IMG/VR virus record: IMGVR_UViG_3300023281_001520
Location: 1 to 42,141 of that record
Direction: 5' to 3' (one strand)
DNA: 42,141 nucleotides
DNA from: a virus
This document shows, piece by piece, positions 5,771-14,187 of this stretch. Position 1 is the first letter of the stretch, and every line of letters begins with the position of its first letter. The notes beneath the pieces were generated by a model. That model was given only the letters and a program-made list of their open reading frames with translations, did no database searches and was not told the DNA's origin. The translations under genes and the position numbers were made by a program.

Positions 5771-6157
5771 ATGTTCTACGCTTTTATTATAACACTTAGC
5801 TTTTTGACGGTTGGTTGTGGTGGGAGCGAGACAATTATAGAAAAGCAAGCCCCGGCACCCGCTCCAACTACTCCTCCAGCAAACCCAGGTAATGGCGGCG
5901 GGGCTGGCGGCGGCGTCGGCGGCGGCGGCGGGGCGGTTAATTTTGCTGGGACCATCAAGCCCATGCTCAACAAGTTTTGTGCTCAAAGTGGCTGTCATGC
6001 TGGGGCCGGGTTTATTCAGACAGAGGCCGCTTTTTTAAATTCACGGAGTAAAATAAGGGTTGGAAATGGAACTATGCCGCCACAATATTCGCCGAATTAC
6101 AACCAATTTACACGAAAAGAAAAAGCTCTTTTCTCTGCTTATTTTGATAGTAATTAA
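5771..6157 (+). CDS. small cytochrome c lipoprotein (CxxxCH, MPP)
   Basis: 128 aa, with AAGGAGAG seven bases upstream. It has a signal peptide ending in LTVGC16 (lipobox), then a Pro/Ala and Gly-rich linker (about 26-56), then a compact cytochrome-like domain: FAGTIKPMLNKFC70AQSGC75H76 and GNGTM102PPQ. I..ML...C...CH followed about 26 residues later by MPP is the usual order of heme attachment and distal Met ligand in class I cytochromes c. CxxxCH is a less common spacing but is known to bind heme in some bacteria and is frequent in deltaproteobacterial and Bdellovibrio-type lipoproteins. Its likely partner is the larger cytochrome directly upstream. Heme binding is inferred from motifs. Confidence 0.75.
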   Translation: MFYAFIITLSFLTVGCGGSETIIEKQAPAPAPTTPPANPGNGGGAGGGVGGGGGAVNFAGTIKPMLNKFCAQSGCHAGAGFIQTEAAFLNSRSKIRVGNGTMPPQYSPNYNQFTRKEKALFSAYFDSN

Positions 6158-6332
6158 TTCGGGCTGCATAAATACGGTCACTGAGGTATCTAAGGACCAG
6201 TGGAACTACTGCCACAAGACTTGCGGCATAGGGCGGCTTCACTCGGCAGGTATGGACTGGTTCAACGGCGAAGAAACTTGTACCTGTATCGACAGGCTTC
6301 GATATAGGATGGAGCCTATTGAGCGCAGATAA
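6060..6332 (+). CDS. small cysteine-rich lipoprotein overlapping the cytochrome gene
   Basis: 90 aa. The only ATG starts are 6060 and 6066, with AAGGG six bases upstream, so its first 98 bases overlap the preceding gene in the +1 frame. The N-terminus is long and basic (ending HEKKK), followed by a hydrophobic LFSLLILIVINSGC with the cysteine as probable lipidation site (position -3 is Asn, off consensus). The mature part has CHKTC and CTC arranged as YCHKTCG...ETCTCID, a paired-cysteine layout seen in small phage and bacterial lipoproteins. Overlap plus size recall outer-membrane spanins, which often overlap another gene. The role is unassigned. Confidence 0.5.
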   Translation: MEMELCRHNIRRITTNLHEKKKLFSLLILIVINSGCINTVTEVSKDQWNYCHKTCGIGRLHSAGMDWFNGEETCTCIDRLRYRMEPIERR

Positions 6333-6348
6333 TAAGGGAGATCATAAA

Positions 6349-6501
6349 ATGAAAATAAAGCGGGATTGTGAGCATTGCCTGAAATCATTTGAAGTTGACC
6401 ATTGGGAAGTCACCCGGAAAGGCAAAGGCCGATTTTGTGGGCGACCATGCGTTTACAAATGGATGACCAAGCAGTATAAACTAAAAAAAGCGAAGTCTTA
6501 A
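6349..6501 (+). CDS. treble-clef-like zinc-finger protein
   Basis: 50 aa. The start is ATG 6349 (AAGGGAG upstream) and not the TTG 30 bases earlier. Four cysteines sit in CEHCLKSF and RFCGRPCVYKW. The phrase CxxC-x-F...GRFCxxxC is typical of the small zinc fingers found at the N-terminus of phage HNH enzymes and packaging-associated proteins. There is no HNH catalytic core. It lies directly before the large terminase, so a packaging role is possible, but it is too small to be a usual small terminase subunit. Confidence 0.5.
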   Translation: MKIKRDCEHCLKSFEVDHWEVTRKGKGRFCGRPCVYKWMTKQYKLKKAKS

Positions 6502-6505
6502 TAAT

Positions 6506-7885
6506 ATGGCCGAGGCAAGGGTTATCCTACCGGCCCCACATTCGGAAATTCAATCCCTTATTATGAATTCGGCTTTTACTCCGGATCTGCAAGAAATGTA
6601 TGTAGCTTGTGGAACTAAATTCGGGAAGACGATATCAGGCGTTGCCAGTTATTGCGCTTTGGCCCCTGTTCTGAGAGAGGGCATTATCAGGCATGTGGCC
6701 CCGATATATTCTCAAGCAGGCATTGGCCTTAGATATGCGACGAAGTTCCTTCCAGGCGATCCTTATACCACTGTCAACAAAACCGCTCATACGATATCTT
6801 TTAACCAACGGGGCCGAAATCAGATAGTAGAGTTTTGGCATGGTCAGCAGCCCGAGTCCTTGGAAGGCGACGGGGTTATTTTCTATTTGCTAGATGAAGC
6901 CAGCAAAATGAAACAACAAGTCTATGACTCGGCTCTAACTACAATGACAGTCACCAAAGGGATTCTATGCGCTACCTCCACACCTAGAGGTAAACAGTCA
7001 TGGTTTTATGTTAAATGCATGGAAGCCCAAGCGGAGATGGAATGGTGCATCAAGCGGGGGAAGAATCCGACAAAGATCTTTCTTACAGCTCCAACTAGCG
7101 CCAATCCTCATGTATCGCCAGATGTGATAGCTAGAAACAAGAAAAATTTACCATCAAGATTATTCGAGCAATATTATTTAGCACATTTTGTGGACTCTGG
7201 GGAAATATTCCCTTGCTTCAGAGATGCCATTGAAGGCGAACCGCTTCACTTCGAGATGGAATCGCAATTGTGGTTAGCGCCAGAAGCGGATAAACTAGAA
7301 GATATAGTCATAGGGGCCGATTGGGGGAAGAAGGAGGATTACGCCGTTTTTACGGCTTGGTGCGTTAAAAAAAGGCGTATGATTGGCTTCATGAGATTTC
7401 GAGGCGTCGATTATATTAACGCCATTAAAAATCTTCTATGGTTCGGTCAGCAGTTTGGGCATATCCTCCAAGTTTGGCATGACAAGACGGGGCTTGGTGA
7501 AGTTATCGATGATGCTCTTAGCAATACAGAACTCCCGTACGAGGGTGTTATTTTCACCAACAAAAGCAAAAGTGCAATGGTCAATGCCATGATGATAGCT
7601 TTCCAACGGAGAGATATTCATTTACCGAATTGGCCTGATATGATCGAGGAATTAGACGCATACGAATGTAACTTTTCCGATGTAGGGAATATGAAGTATG
7701 CAGCTGGAGAAGGTTTTCACGACGATATAGTTTCGAGTATGTTTTTAGGCTGGGCGGCACTGGAAGAATACGCCCCTTCTAGCTTAGAAGTTATTTCACT
7801 GGATGAGCTAGAAAACCTAGATTTACAAGCAACGGACTTCAAAGCAGCCGATGAAGATTTTTATTCATGGCTGGGAAAAGGTTAA
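6506..7885 (+). CDS. terL: terminase large subunit
   Basis: 459 aa. The ATPase half shows a Walker A variant CGTKFGKT (35-42) and Walker B YLLDEAS with D130-E131, then a coupling segment ATSTPRGKQSW. The nuclease half shows acidic motifs IGADWGKKEDYAV (near 272), VWHDKTGLGEVIDDA (near 316) and FHDDIVSSM (near 410), the order expected for the RNase-H-like nuclease. It packages DNA into the prohead through the portal, whose gene follows after 3 bases. No strong Shine-Dalgarno is visible. Length is normal. A separate small subunit is not recognised nearby. Confidence 0.95.
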   Translation: MAEARVILPAPHSEIQSLIMNSAFTPDLQEMYVACGTKFGKTISGVASYCALAPVLREGIIRHVAPIYSQAGIGLRYATKFLPGDPYTTVNKTAHTISFNQRGRNQIVEFWHGQQPESLEGDGVIFYLLDEASKMKQQVYDSALTTMTVTKGILCATSTPRGKQSWFYVKCMEAQAEMEWCIKRGKNPTKIFLTAPTSANPHVSPDVIARNKKNLPSRLFEQYYLAHFVDSGEIFPCFRDAIEGEPLHFEMESQLWLAPEADKLEDIVIGADWGKKEDYAVFTAWCVKKRRMIGFMRFRGVDYINAIKNLLWFGQQFGHILQVWHDKTGLGEVIDDALSNTELPYEGVIFTNKSKSAMVNAMMIAFQRRDIHLPNWPDMIEELDAYECNFSDVGNMKYAAGEGFHDDIVSSMFLGWAALEEYAPSSLEVISLDELENLDLQATDFKAADEDFYSWLGKG

Positions 7886-7888
7886 AAT

Positions 7889-10195
7889 ATGGCTAAAATT
7901 GCCAAAAAGAAAACCCATTCTAAGGTCATTCAGATGCCTGAAGCTAATGGCCCCATAGGAAAGGTGAAACATCTAGATACTGATGTATTCGGCCAAGACG
8001 ATGGCAGCGGTGTATGGGACTCTGAAATAAAAGCTTTCATGGAAGCGCAGACTTTAAAGGGTTTATTCTTCAATGAAGACTGGGTATTCATGCTTCTGGA
8101 TCTGATAGCCGAAGCTGTTTCATCTCAGCCGATGGTTATTAAAAAGGCTGTAGGAGAAGAGAACGGTAAGGTCATAGAGGAGACTGTTGACAATCACCCA
8201 GCTTTGACCCTTCTTAAGCACCCAAACGAGTTTCAAGAGTATGCATCGTTTATCTATAACTACACTGTCGAGCTGGACTTGATGGGCAATGCCCTTCTGT
8301 TCTATGCCAGGAATCGTCAAGCTATGATGATTATGCCAGCCGAGTCAGTAAACCTTAAGTATGACCCCAAAGGCAAACTTGAAGGTTATTACGTGCTGAA
8401 TGACTTGGGAAGAAGTGATTCAAGAGATGCTACATTCTTTCCAACCAAAACTATTTGGCACCAAAGAAGACCGAATCCAAATTCGGTCCACTATGGATTA
8501 TCGCCATTCGTGCCAGCAAGAAAAAATGTCCTTTTCAATCGTTATACCCAGGATTGGTTGAATTCGTTTTATTTGAAAGGTGCAACTCCTACCGTCGCCC
8601 TTTCGATGGAAAAGAATACAGATGAAAAATCAGCATTAAGATTTTTAAAAAGCTTCGAGATGGCCTATACAGGCCGAAGGAATATGCGTAGGCCATTGGT
8701 CTTGCCGAAAGGCGTAAGTGTCGAGAATCTTTCACCTTCTGTAGCGGATCAGCAGTTAATAGAACTCATAAATAAGAACCGAGAGAACATCATAAATATC
8801 TTGAGAGTTCCAAAACACGCCTTGTCATTAGCTGAGTCTGGTTCTCTCGGATCTGATGAACACAAGCAAGCTTTAAAGTTCTTTTGGACTTCTGCGATTA
8901 TCCCAACACAAAAGAAGATAGCCGACCATTTCACAAGGAACTTTAGAGCTAATCAATTACTTGAAGAAGATGAGCGACTAGAGTTTGATAACTCAGAAGT
9001 TGAAGTCTTACGAGATGATCTGATGAAGAAAGCCGAACTATCAGAGAAGATGCTTGCCATATGTACGCCCAACGAGATTAGGAAAGACATTTGGGACAAG
9101 GAGCCAATTGAAGGCGGTGATTCTCTCCAAAGCTCACAGCAACCACAAAGCCCATTCTCATTCGGTGCTCCACCAAGTCAAGAGCCTAAGCCAGAGCCAG
9201 AGGTTGAGACAGAAGAGGACGAGACTAAGGCCCTGATAGACGACGACGATTTAACTTTTCAGGCTAAGGACTATCGGGAAGGTGTCGTCAAAGCTATCAC
9301 CGACAAATACACGGACCATTTAGAAGTGAGAGCAAAGCAGAACATTGAAGTAATCGAAGGCCCAGGGGAAAAGGCGGTTGATCTATGGAAGGGTATTTTA
9401 CAACAATGGAGCAAGGGAGCTGTGAAGCTTGTGATGAAGGAGCTAAGGAAGGCCCCCGCTCGTCAAAAAGCTGAAGCTGATGAAGTTCCGGTTAAGATTC
9501 CGAGCAAGCGAAAGCTTAAGAAGCTCTTAGAAAGTGATTTTACTAAGGCCGAATCCGAATGGTTAGACTTCGTTATTGATGATTTTAATGCGATAGCTGA
9601 AGACTCTTATGATGTTCAGGTTGCGCCTATCACTGGAGAGGACAACGTAGCTTCTATTGCTGCCGTTAAGGAGAGGGATACAAAAAAGAGGCGGCGAATC
9701 CTATCGGCTAGGGCTGGTAATGCCTTTGCTGATATTTCTAAGACTCAAATCGAAGCTATCATGAAGCTAGTAGAAAAGGGCATAGAGGACCAAACGCCTT
9801 TGCGAGATATTGGAAAGCAGATCGAGGAAAGATTTGAGAATATCGGACAGAAAAGAGCCGAAACGATAGCGAGGACCGAGGCATTAACAGCCGTTAGTGT
9901 CGGCAAGCAAGCGGCGCTAGAAAACGCTAAAGAAGTCATTGGCGAAGACAATCTTGTGAAGGTTTGGATCAACCTAGGAGATCTCAGGGTAAGAGGAAAT
10001 CCAGGCGGTGCTTATCCTAACTCAAAGGCTGACCATTGGGTTCTCCAAGGTGAAACAAGAGAAGTTGATGAGCCGTTTACTAATGGCTTGATGTATCCTA
10101 GAGATTTAAAGTCAGGCGATCCATCGGAGGTTATTAACTGCCGATGTGATTTTCTAATGGTTCCAAAAGAAGATATCGAAAGCCTACAAACTTAA
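7889..10195 (+). CDS. portal protein fused to MuF-like head morphogenesis domain
   Basis: 768 aa, far longer than the usual 400-500 aa HK97-type portal. Residues about 1-420 look like a portal (SSQPMVIKK, LTLLKHPNEF, ELDLMGNALLFYAR, IWHQRRPNPN). A Pro/Gln/Glu-rich acidic linker follows (about 430-470: SFGAPPSQEPKPEPEVE). The C-terminal part has the MuF signature: RAETIARTEALTAVSVGK, KADHWVLQGETREVDEPF and VINCRC near the end. MuF proteins are minor head proteins, and in some phages they are fused to the portal or to toxins or effectors. Here no extra enzyme is visible. Lies between terminase and protease, as expected for a head gene cluster. Confidence 0.9.
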   Translation: MAKIAKKKTHSKVIQMPEANGPIGKVKHLDTDVFGQDDGSGVWDSEIKAFMEAQTLKGLFFNEDWVFMLLDLIAEAVSSQPMVIKKAVGEENGKVIEETVDNHPALTLLKHPNEFQEYASFIYNYTVELDLMGNALLFYARNRQAMMIMPAESVNLKYDPKGKLEGYYVLNDLGRSDSRDATFFPTKTIWHQRRPNPNSVHYGLSPFVPARKNVLFNRYTQDWLNSFYLKGATPTVALSMEKNTDEKSALRFLKSFEMAYTGRRNMRRPLVLPKGVSVENLSPSVADQQLIELINKNRENIINILRVPKHALSLAESGSLGSDEHKQALKFFWTSAIIPTQKKIADHFTRNFRANQLLEEDERLEFDNSEVEVLRDDLMKKAELSEKMLAICTPNEIRKDIWDKEPIEGGDSLQSSQQPQSPFSFGAPPSQEPKPEPEVETEEDETKALIDDDDLTFQAKDYREGVVKAITDKYTDHLEVRAKQNIEVIEGPGEKAVDLWKGILQQWSKGAVKLVMKELRKAPARQKAEADEVPVKIPSKRKLKKLLESDFTKAESEWLDFVIDDFNAIAEDSYDVQVAPITGEDNVASIAAVKERDTKKRRRILSARAGNAFADISKTQIEAIMKLVEKGIEDQTPLRDIGKQIEERFENIGQKRAETIARTEALTAVSVGKQAALENAKEVIGEDNLVKVWINLGDLRVRGNPGGAYPNSKADHWVLQGETREVDEPFTNGLMYPRDLKSGDPSEVINCRCDFLMVPKEDIESLQT

Positions 10196-10209
10196 CGGAG
10201 TTAAAAAGC

Positions 10210-11742
10210 ATGAAAAATCTTAAAAAAGATCAGACAGCACCACAGAAAGCCGTGGGCGACTTCTTAATAAAAGACGGCAAAGGTAAGCAAGTCATAATTG
10301 AGGGATTCGCTAACAAAGCTGTTAGCGATAGAATTGGTGATTTGATCCCGCCCGATGCTTGGGAGCTAGACAACTTCAAGAAGAATCCTATCATATTTTT
10401 CAATCATGATAGAAACATACCAATTGGCAAAGCTATTGATACAAAGATTACAGATGAAGGGCTGAAGATTAAGGTGAGGATCTCAAAATCAGATCAAGCC
10501 CCTATCCCCTTCATTAGAGACATGATCGAAGAGGGTATATTAAAAACCTTCTCGGTTGGATTTGATGACCATGAATCGGCTTTTAAATCAGACGAAGGTC
10601 ATAATAGCTTTAAGCGAGCCGAGCTACTAGAGACTTCAGTTGTCACTATTCCAATGAATCAGGAATCGGATTTCGAGCTTGTTTCTTTGAAGTCTGATGG
10701 GTGGGGTAAGATCAAAACTAAGTCAGATCTGTCTAGCTGGAAGGATAAGAGCTATTCGACAGTAGTTAGAGAGTGCTTGAGTGCTAAAGGTGCTTACGTT
10801 GCAGCCGTGGCCAAGTCTTATATAGACATAGACCCGGACCACTACCAGGATTTCGAAGTCAAGTTTCACGACTATCTAAACGGCGAGAAGCAAGCGGATG
10901 ATGAGTTTATAGAAGAGTGCGCCGAGAGGTTCTCTGTGTCTGCTACCAGCCTTCACGATCTGAATAAGAAAGCAGATATGGAGGAGGAAGAAGAAGAAGA
11001 GGAGGACAAGAAAGAAGGCGAAGAAGAAGAGGAAGAAGACAAGAAGAAGCAAGAGGATGAGGAAGAAGAAGAGGATAAGAAAGAAGACGAAGACGACAAG
11101 AAAAAGCAAGAGGATGAGGAAGAGGAAGAAGAAAAGGAAGAGAATAACGACAAGGCAGACTTTCAAGACTGCGTAGCCGGAAAAATTCCTAAGTTTATGG
11201 AGGAAGGGATGGAGCGTGACAAAGCCGTCGCCGCTGCTATATCTTCCTGTCAAGAGGGCAAAAGTTGCGACCTTACCCCTTCTAAGGATGACTTAAAACT
11301 CTTCTGTGATATCGCCGATAAGTCAGCCAAGGCAGAAGAAGAAGAGAAGAAAAAGCAGGCAGATTTAGGCGAAGGTGAAAGCGAAAGTGTTCCTATCGAT
11401 GAGAAAACATCAGAATTCGATATAGGCCAACCTAGTATCGACCTGCAAAAGTCTAGCCTTGCTCTCCAAGGGTCCCAACTCGAAACCACAAAAGCCTTGG
11501 TTGAGGCTCAGAATAATACCAATGAGCTTTTATCTGCAATGCTAGAAATAATGAAAAATGGCCCGACAACAGTTGAGACTGTCGAAGAATCTAAGGCCGA
11601 GGATGAGGAAGAAGAGGAAGAGGACCAAGAAGAAGACCAAGAAAAAAGACTAAAACGAATGGGAGAAGTAGAAAAAAAGATTTCACAGATAGAAAAAATA
11701 CAAGCCTATCATGAAAAGCTGGATAAGCTAATGGTGTTGTAA
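10210..11742 (+). CDS. prohead protease with acidic, scaffold-like C-terminus
   Basis: 510 aa, with the last half beyond the usual HK97 protease (about 200-230 aa). N-terminal part: GFANKAVSDRIGDLIPP, FFNHDRNIP (catalytic His), LKTFSVGFDD (catalytic Ser), RAELLETSVVTIP (acidic partner), typical of the U35/herpesvirus-like protease fold. Next is an unfamiliar segment (about 170-255), then about 70 residues nearly all Glu, Asp and Lys, then a small domain with DCVAGKIPKFMEEGMERDKA, and finally a helical C-terminus predicted to form a coiled coil. Acidic and coiled parts placed after a protease often serve as scaffold, which the protease then destroys. No separate scaffold gene is seen. Confidence 0.88.
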   Translation: MKNLKKDQTAPQKAVGDFLIKDGKGKQVIIEGFANKAVSDRIGDLIPPDAWELDNFKKNPIIFFNHDRNIPIGKAIDTKITDEGLKIKVRISKSDQAPIPFIRDMIEEGILKTFSVGFDDHESAFKSDEGHNSFKRAELLETSVVTIPMNQESDFELVSLKSDGWGKIKTKSDLSSWKDKSYSTVVRECLSAKGAYVAAVAKSYIDIDPDHYQDFEVKFHDYLNGEKQADDEFIEECAERFSVSATSLHDLNKKADMEEEEEEEEDKKEGEEEEEEDKKKQEDEEEEEDKKEDEDDKKKQEDEEEEEEKEENNDKADFQDCVAGKIPKFMEEGMERDKAVAAAISSCQEGKSCDLTPSKDDLKLFCDIADKSAKAEEEEKKKQADLGEGESESVPIDEKTSEFDIGQPSIDLQKSSLALQGSQLETTKALVEAQNNTNELLSAMLEIMKNGPTTVETVEESKAEDEEEEEEDQEEDQEKRLKRMGEVEKKISQIEKIQAYHEKLDKLMVL

Positions 11743-11775
11743 CGAGCCGCTGCCAGTTTTCTATTACGTTTTAAT

Positions 11776-11822
11776 AGCCGTCGTTGGATTTATCATAAAT
11801 CTGGCGACGGTTGTTTTTGTTT
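11776..11822 (+). terminator. intrinsic terminator between protease and capsid genes
   Basis: AGCCGTCG (11776-11783) pairs with CGACGG-TT near 11805-11812, with an inner GATTTAT/ATAAATC stem, followed by GTTTTTGTTT. A GC-rich nested hairpin with a T run is a good rho-independent terminator. It would set the protease apart from the major capsid gene, which needs its own promoter or read-through. Confidence 0.7.
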
Positions 11823-11877
11823 GTCAATTAATTACATAATGGGGGACCAACTTAAAATCTACGGAAGGATGTAGCCG

Positions 11878-13266
11878 ATGGGCAAAAAAATAGTAACAGA
11901 GGCGGACCTTTCCGCAAAAGAAAAAGAACTTGATGACCGTTTTTCTAGAATCGAAACCTTTCAAAAGGAATTCGAAGCTAAAGGAATGGAAGTATTATCT
12001 GGCAACGGTGGACCAACTATCCACACACGAAGCCGGGTAGGATCATACGAGCAAAAAATCCTGTCATCTTTTGGATGCAAGGGATTTAGTGACCTTTTAC
12101 TGGTCAACTCATGCGACGAAAAATTCAATCATGTTAGCATCGAGGCTAAGTCTGCCGTTCAAAACTTAAAAGAAGCTTATGACATTGGTCGATGGATTTC
12201 TCAAATGTTCCACGATCAGCCTTTAGACGGCGAGCGGAAAGTAGCCCAAGTCAAAAATATCTTCGGGTCTTATTACGGCAAGGAAGTGTTAGAGCCATTG
12301 GTTAAGGCTTTTGATTCAACCGTAGCAGGTACGGGTGGTAACTGGGTCCCAACTGGGATGAGTAACCAATTTATTGCAGAGCACGAGCTAGAGAAAAAAG
12401 TTGCTACGATGTTTCGTGAATTGCCAATGCCAACTAACCCTTGGGATCTCCCAACGGCTGGTGGAAGAACTACAGCCCGCAAGATTGCGGAAGGTGCAAC
12501 CCTTAGTGGAGCTAACTTCACAACTGGCAAGATTACGTTTTCAGCTACAAAATTAGGTGAATACTACCCAATTCCTACCGAGCTTGATGAAGATTCTGCA
12601 CCCGCAATTTTGGCTTTAGCTAGGACCGAGATCGTTGAAGCTCAAATTAGAGCAAGAGAGGAAATTATCCTCAATGGCGATACCACAGCAACTCATATGG
12701 ACGACGACACAGCCGCCCTCCTCCCTGATGTTGCCCAGAAAGTTCAGATCGGACTTCGAAAGAAAGCCTTGGTCAACAGTGCAACAGTGACAGCAAGTTC
12801 AGCAGTCACCAAGGTCATTCTTGATAACATGCGTAACGCCATGGGTAAGTTTTCCAACAACCCAAGAGACATGGCATACTTCTTGGGAGCGACTGGCTAT
12901 AACCAGGCTGTAACCATCGACGAAGTAACCACAGTTGAAAAGTACGGGCCACACGCTTCTATCCATACGGGGGCACTTGCTCAGTACCGGGGAGTTCCTA
13001 TCATTACCTCGGAAGCGGTTAGAGAGGACGTTGCAGCGACGGGCGTCAATACAGGCGCAGGACCAAACGATAAAGGCGTTGCATACCTAACCAATGTTAA
13101 AAGATTCTATGCAGGCGTTAGGCGACCGATTCAAACACGTATCGCAATGTCAGAGCCTGATGATGATTTGTGGAAACTAGCATCCTATCAGAGATGGGAT
13201 TTCCAAGGTCATGTGCAAAGCGCAAGTGAAGTATCAACCGTTTTAGCGATTGACCTCACTGTGTAA
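11878..13266 (+). CDS. major capsid protein, HK97 fold
   Basis: 462 aa. The N-terminus is helical and charged (KEKELDDRFSRIETFQKEF), resembling the delta/scaffold domain of HK97-type capsid precursors. The mature fold part shows GNWVPTGMSNQF, KKVATMFRELPM, SATKLGEYYPIPTELDEDS, IVEAQIRAREEIILNGD and AYFLGATGYNQ, all characteristic of this family's A and P domain. It should be cut by the protease after about 100-150 residues. Shine-Dalgarno CGGAAGG is nine bases upstream. Being bounded on both sides by hairpins probably allows high separate expression of its mRNA. Confidence 0.9.
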   Translation: MGKKIVTEADLSAKEKELDDRFSRIETFQKEFEAKGMEVLSGNGGPTIHTRSRVGSYEQKILSSFGCKGFSDLLLVNSCDEKFNHVSIEAKSAVQNLKEAYDIGRWISQMFHDQPLDGERKVAQVKNIFGSYYGKEVLEPLVKAFDSTVAGTGGNWVPTGMSNQFIAEHELEKKVATMFRELPMPTNPWDLPTAGGRTTARKIAEGATLSGANFTTGKITFSATKLGEYYPIPTELDEDSAPAILALARTEIVEAQIRAREEIILNGDTTATHMDDDTAALLPDVAQKVQIGLRKKALVNSATVTASSAVTKVILDNMRNAMGKFSNNPRDMAYFLGATGYNQAVTIDEVTTVEKYGPHASIHTGALAQYRGVPIITSEAVREDVAATGVNTGAGPNDKGVAYLTNVKRFYAGVRRPIQTRIAMSEPDDDLWKLASYQRWDFQGHVQSASEVSTVLAIDLTV

Positions 13267-13293
13267 AGATTAGCTTGAAAAAATACTAATATT

Positions 13294-13321
13294 TATAGGG
13301 GCCAGGTATCTGGTCCCTATA
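13294..13321 (+). terminator. terminator-like hairpin after the capsid gene
   Basis: TATAGGGGCCAG pairs with CTGGTCCCTATA around a GTAT loop (one G-U pair in about 12). It is followed by ATAATTATT, only a weak T run, so it may terminate partly or protect the end of the capsid mRNA. Confidence 0.5.
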
Positions 13322-13342
13322 TAATTATTCGGGCTAACTAAA

Positions 13343-14185
13343 ATGACTGATTTCAAGCTAAAATCGTTTGATACTCAGAACTTCTTGCTTCTTAAGAGTA
13401 GGCCCCCTGGTACTTACAAAGTAGTTTTAGAAGTTCAGGGTAATAGTATTCTCTCAACGCTATACATCAAGACTCTTGATGTTGGCGCAACGGTAAAAGC
13501 AAACTATTATGAAGATACACTAGGCGGATTGTTCGGGGAGCGTAAAGAACTCCCTGGTCATCCGTTGCAATCGGCGGCATCAACTAACCCAAGCAAAATA
13601 ACGATTACACCTTTTCATAATTCACCTATTTTAGAGGTGATTGTTACCGGGGGAAACGCCGAGTTTTCTGTTAGAGGTACGGCGGTAAACTCTTTCGCTA
13701 CCGATCTCGATAGTGCTTTGCATTTAGATGCAGATCCAGGCAACCTTTTGGAAGACAAGGGTCTTCCTGTTCAGTGCTACGATGAAGCAACAGGCGCTTT
13801 CTACTTTCTCCGCTGCAAAGAAGGTGCCATAAATATCAGCGGCTCCGTAACTCTTCCGCCTGTTACGGAGAGAGTTTTTGGGTCTTCTCTTGTTGCTGAT
13901 ACATTAACAGTAACACTTATAACGCACTCGCCAGCAACTCTTTCAAAAAGGGTTCAAAGGATTTTAGTTGGCGGTGATGGATACGGCGAATTTACAGTGA
14001 AGATAAATGGTGATACTTGGGGAATAATCCGAAACAGTTGGAATGACCGCACCAAGATTGTTGAGTTTGGCAATAAACTAATCACCAATTCTGATACAAT
14101 AATTGTAGAAGTTACAAATGTCAGTATCGGCAGTGGGGGTTCTTGCACGTATGAGTCTGTAATATATCTAACGGAGGACCCTTAA
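13343..14185 (+). CDS. beta-rich structural protein, head region
   Basis: 280 aa with many alternating beta segments (TYKVVLEVQGNSILSTLYIKT, FTVKINGDTWGII, DTIIVEVTNVSIG). Located between the major capsid and connector genes, where capsid decoration, fibre or head-completion proteins lie in related phages. No family recognised. No signal peptide or catalytic motif. The Shine-Dalgarno is weak. I take it to be a virion protein by location and composition only. Confidence 0.55.
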   Translation: MTDFKLKSFDTQNFLLLKSRPPGTYKVVLEVQGNSILSTLYIKTLDVGATVKANYYEDTLGGLFGERKELPGHPLQSAASTNPSKITITPFHNSPILEVIVTGGNAEFSVRGTAVNSFATDLDSALHLDADPGNLLEDKGLPVQCYDEATGAFYFLRCKEGAINISGSVTLPPVTERVFGSSLVADTLTVTLITHSPATLSKRVQRILVGGDGYGEFTVKINGDTWGIIRNSWNDRTKIVEFGNKLITNSDTIIVEVTNVSIGSGGSCTYESVIYLTEDP

Positions 14186-14187
14186 CC

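Noticed and set aside
5732-5998. Alanine/proline-rich minus-strand frames across the cytochrome linker
   Set aside because: Shadow of the GGC-rich glycine linker; the plus-strand gene has signal peptide, Shine-Dalgarno and heme motifs.
10876-11253. Leucine/phenylalanine-rich minus-strand reading frame
   Set aside because: It is the mirror of the Glu/Asp/Lys-coding stretch in the protease gene; low-complexity GAA/GAG codons read backwards give Leu/Phe/Ser without stops.
11823-11870. Promoter in the gap before the capsid gene
   Set aside because: CATAAT and T-rich upstream bases are present but no -35 at a proper distance; left out as a feature.
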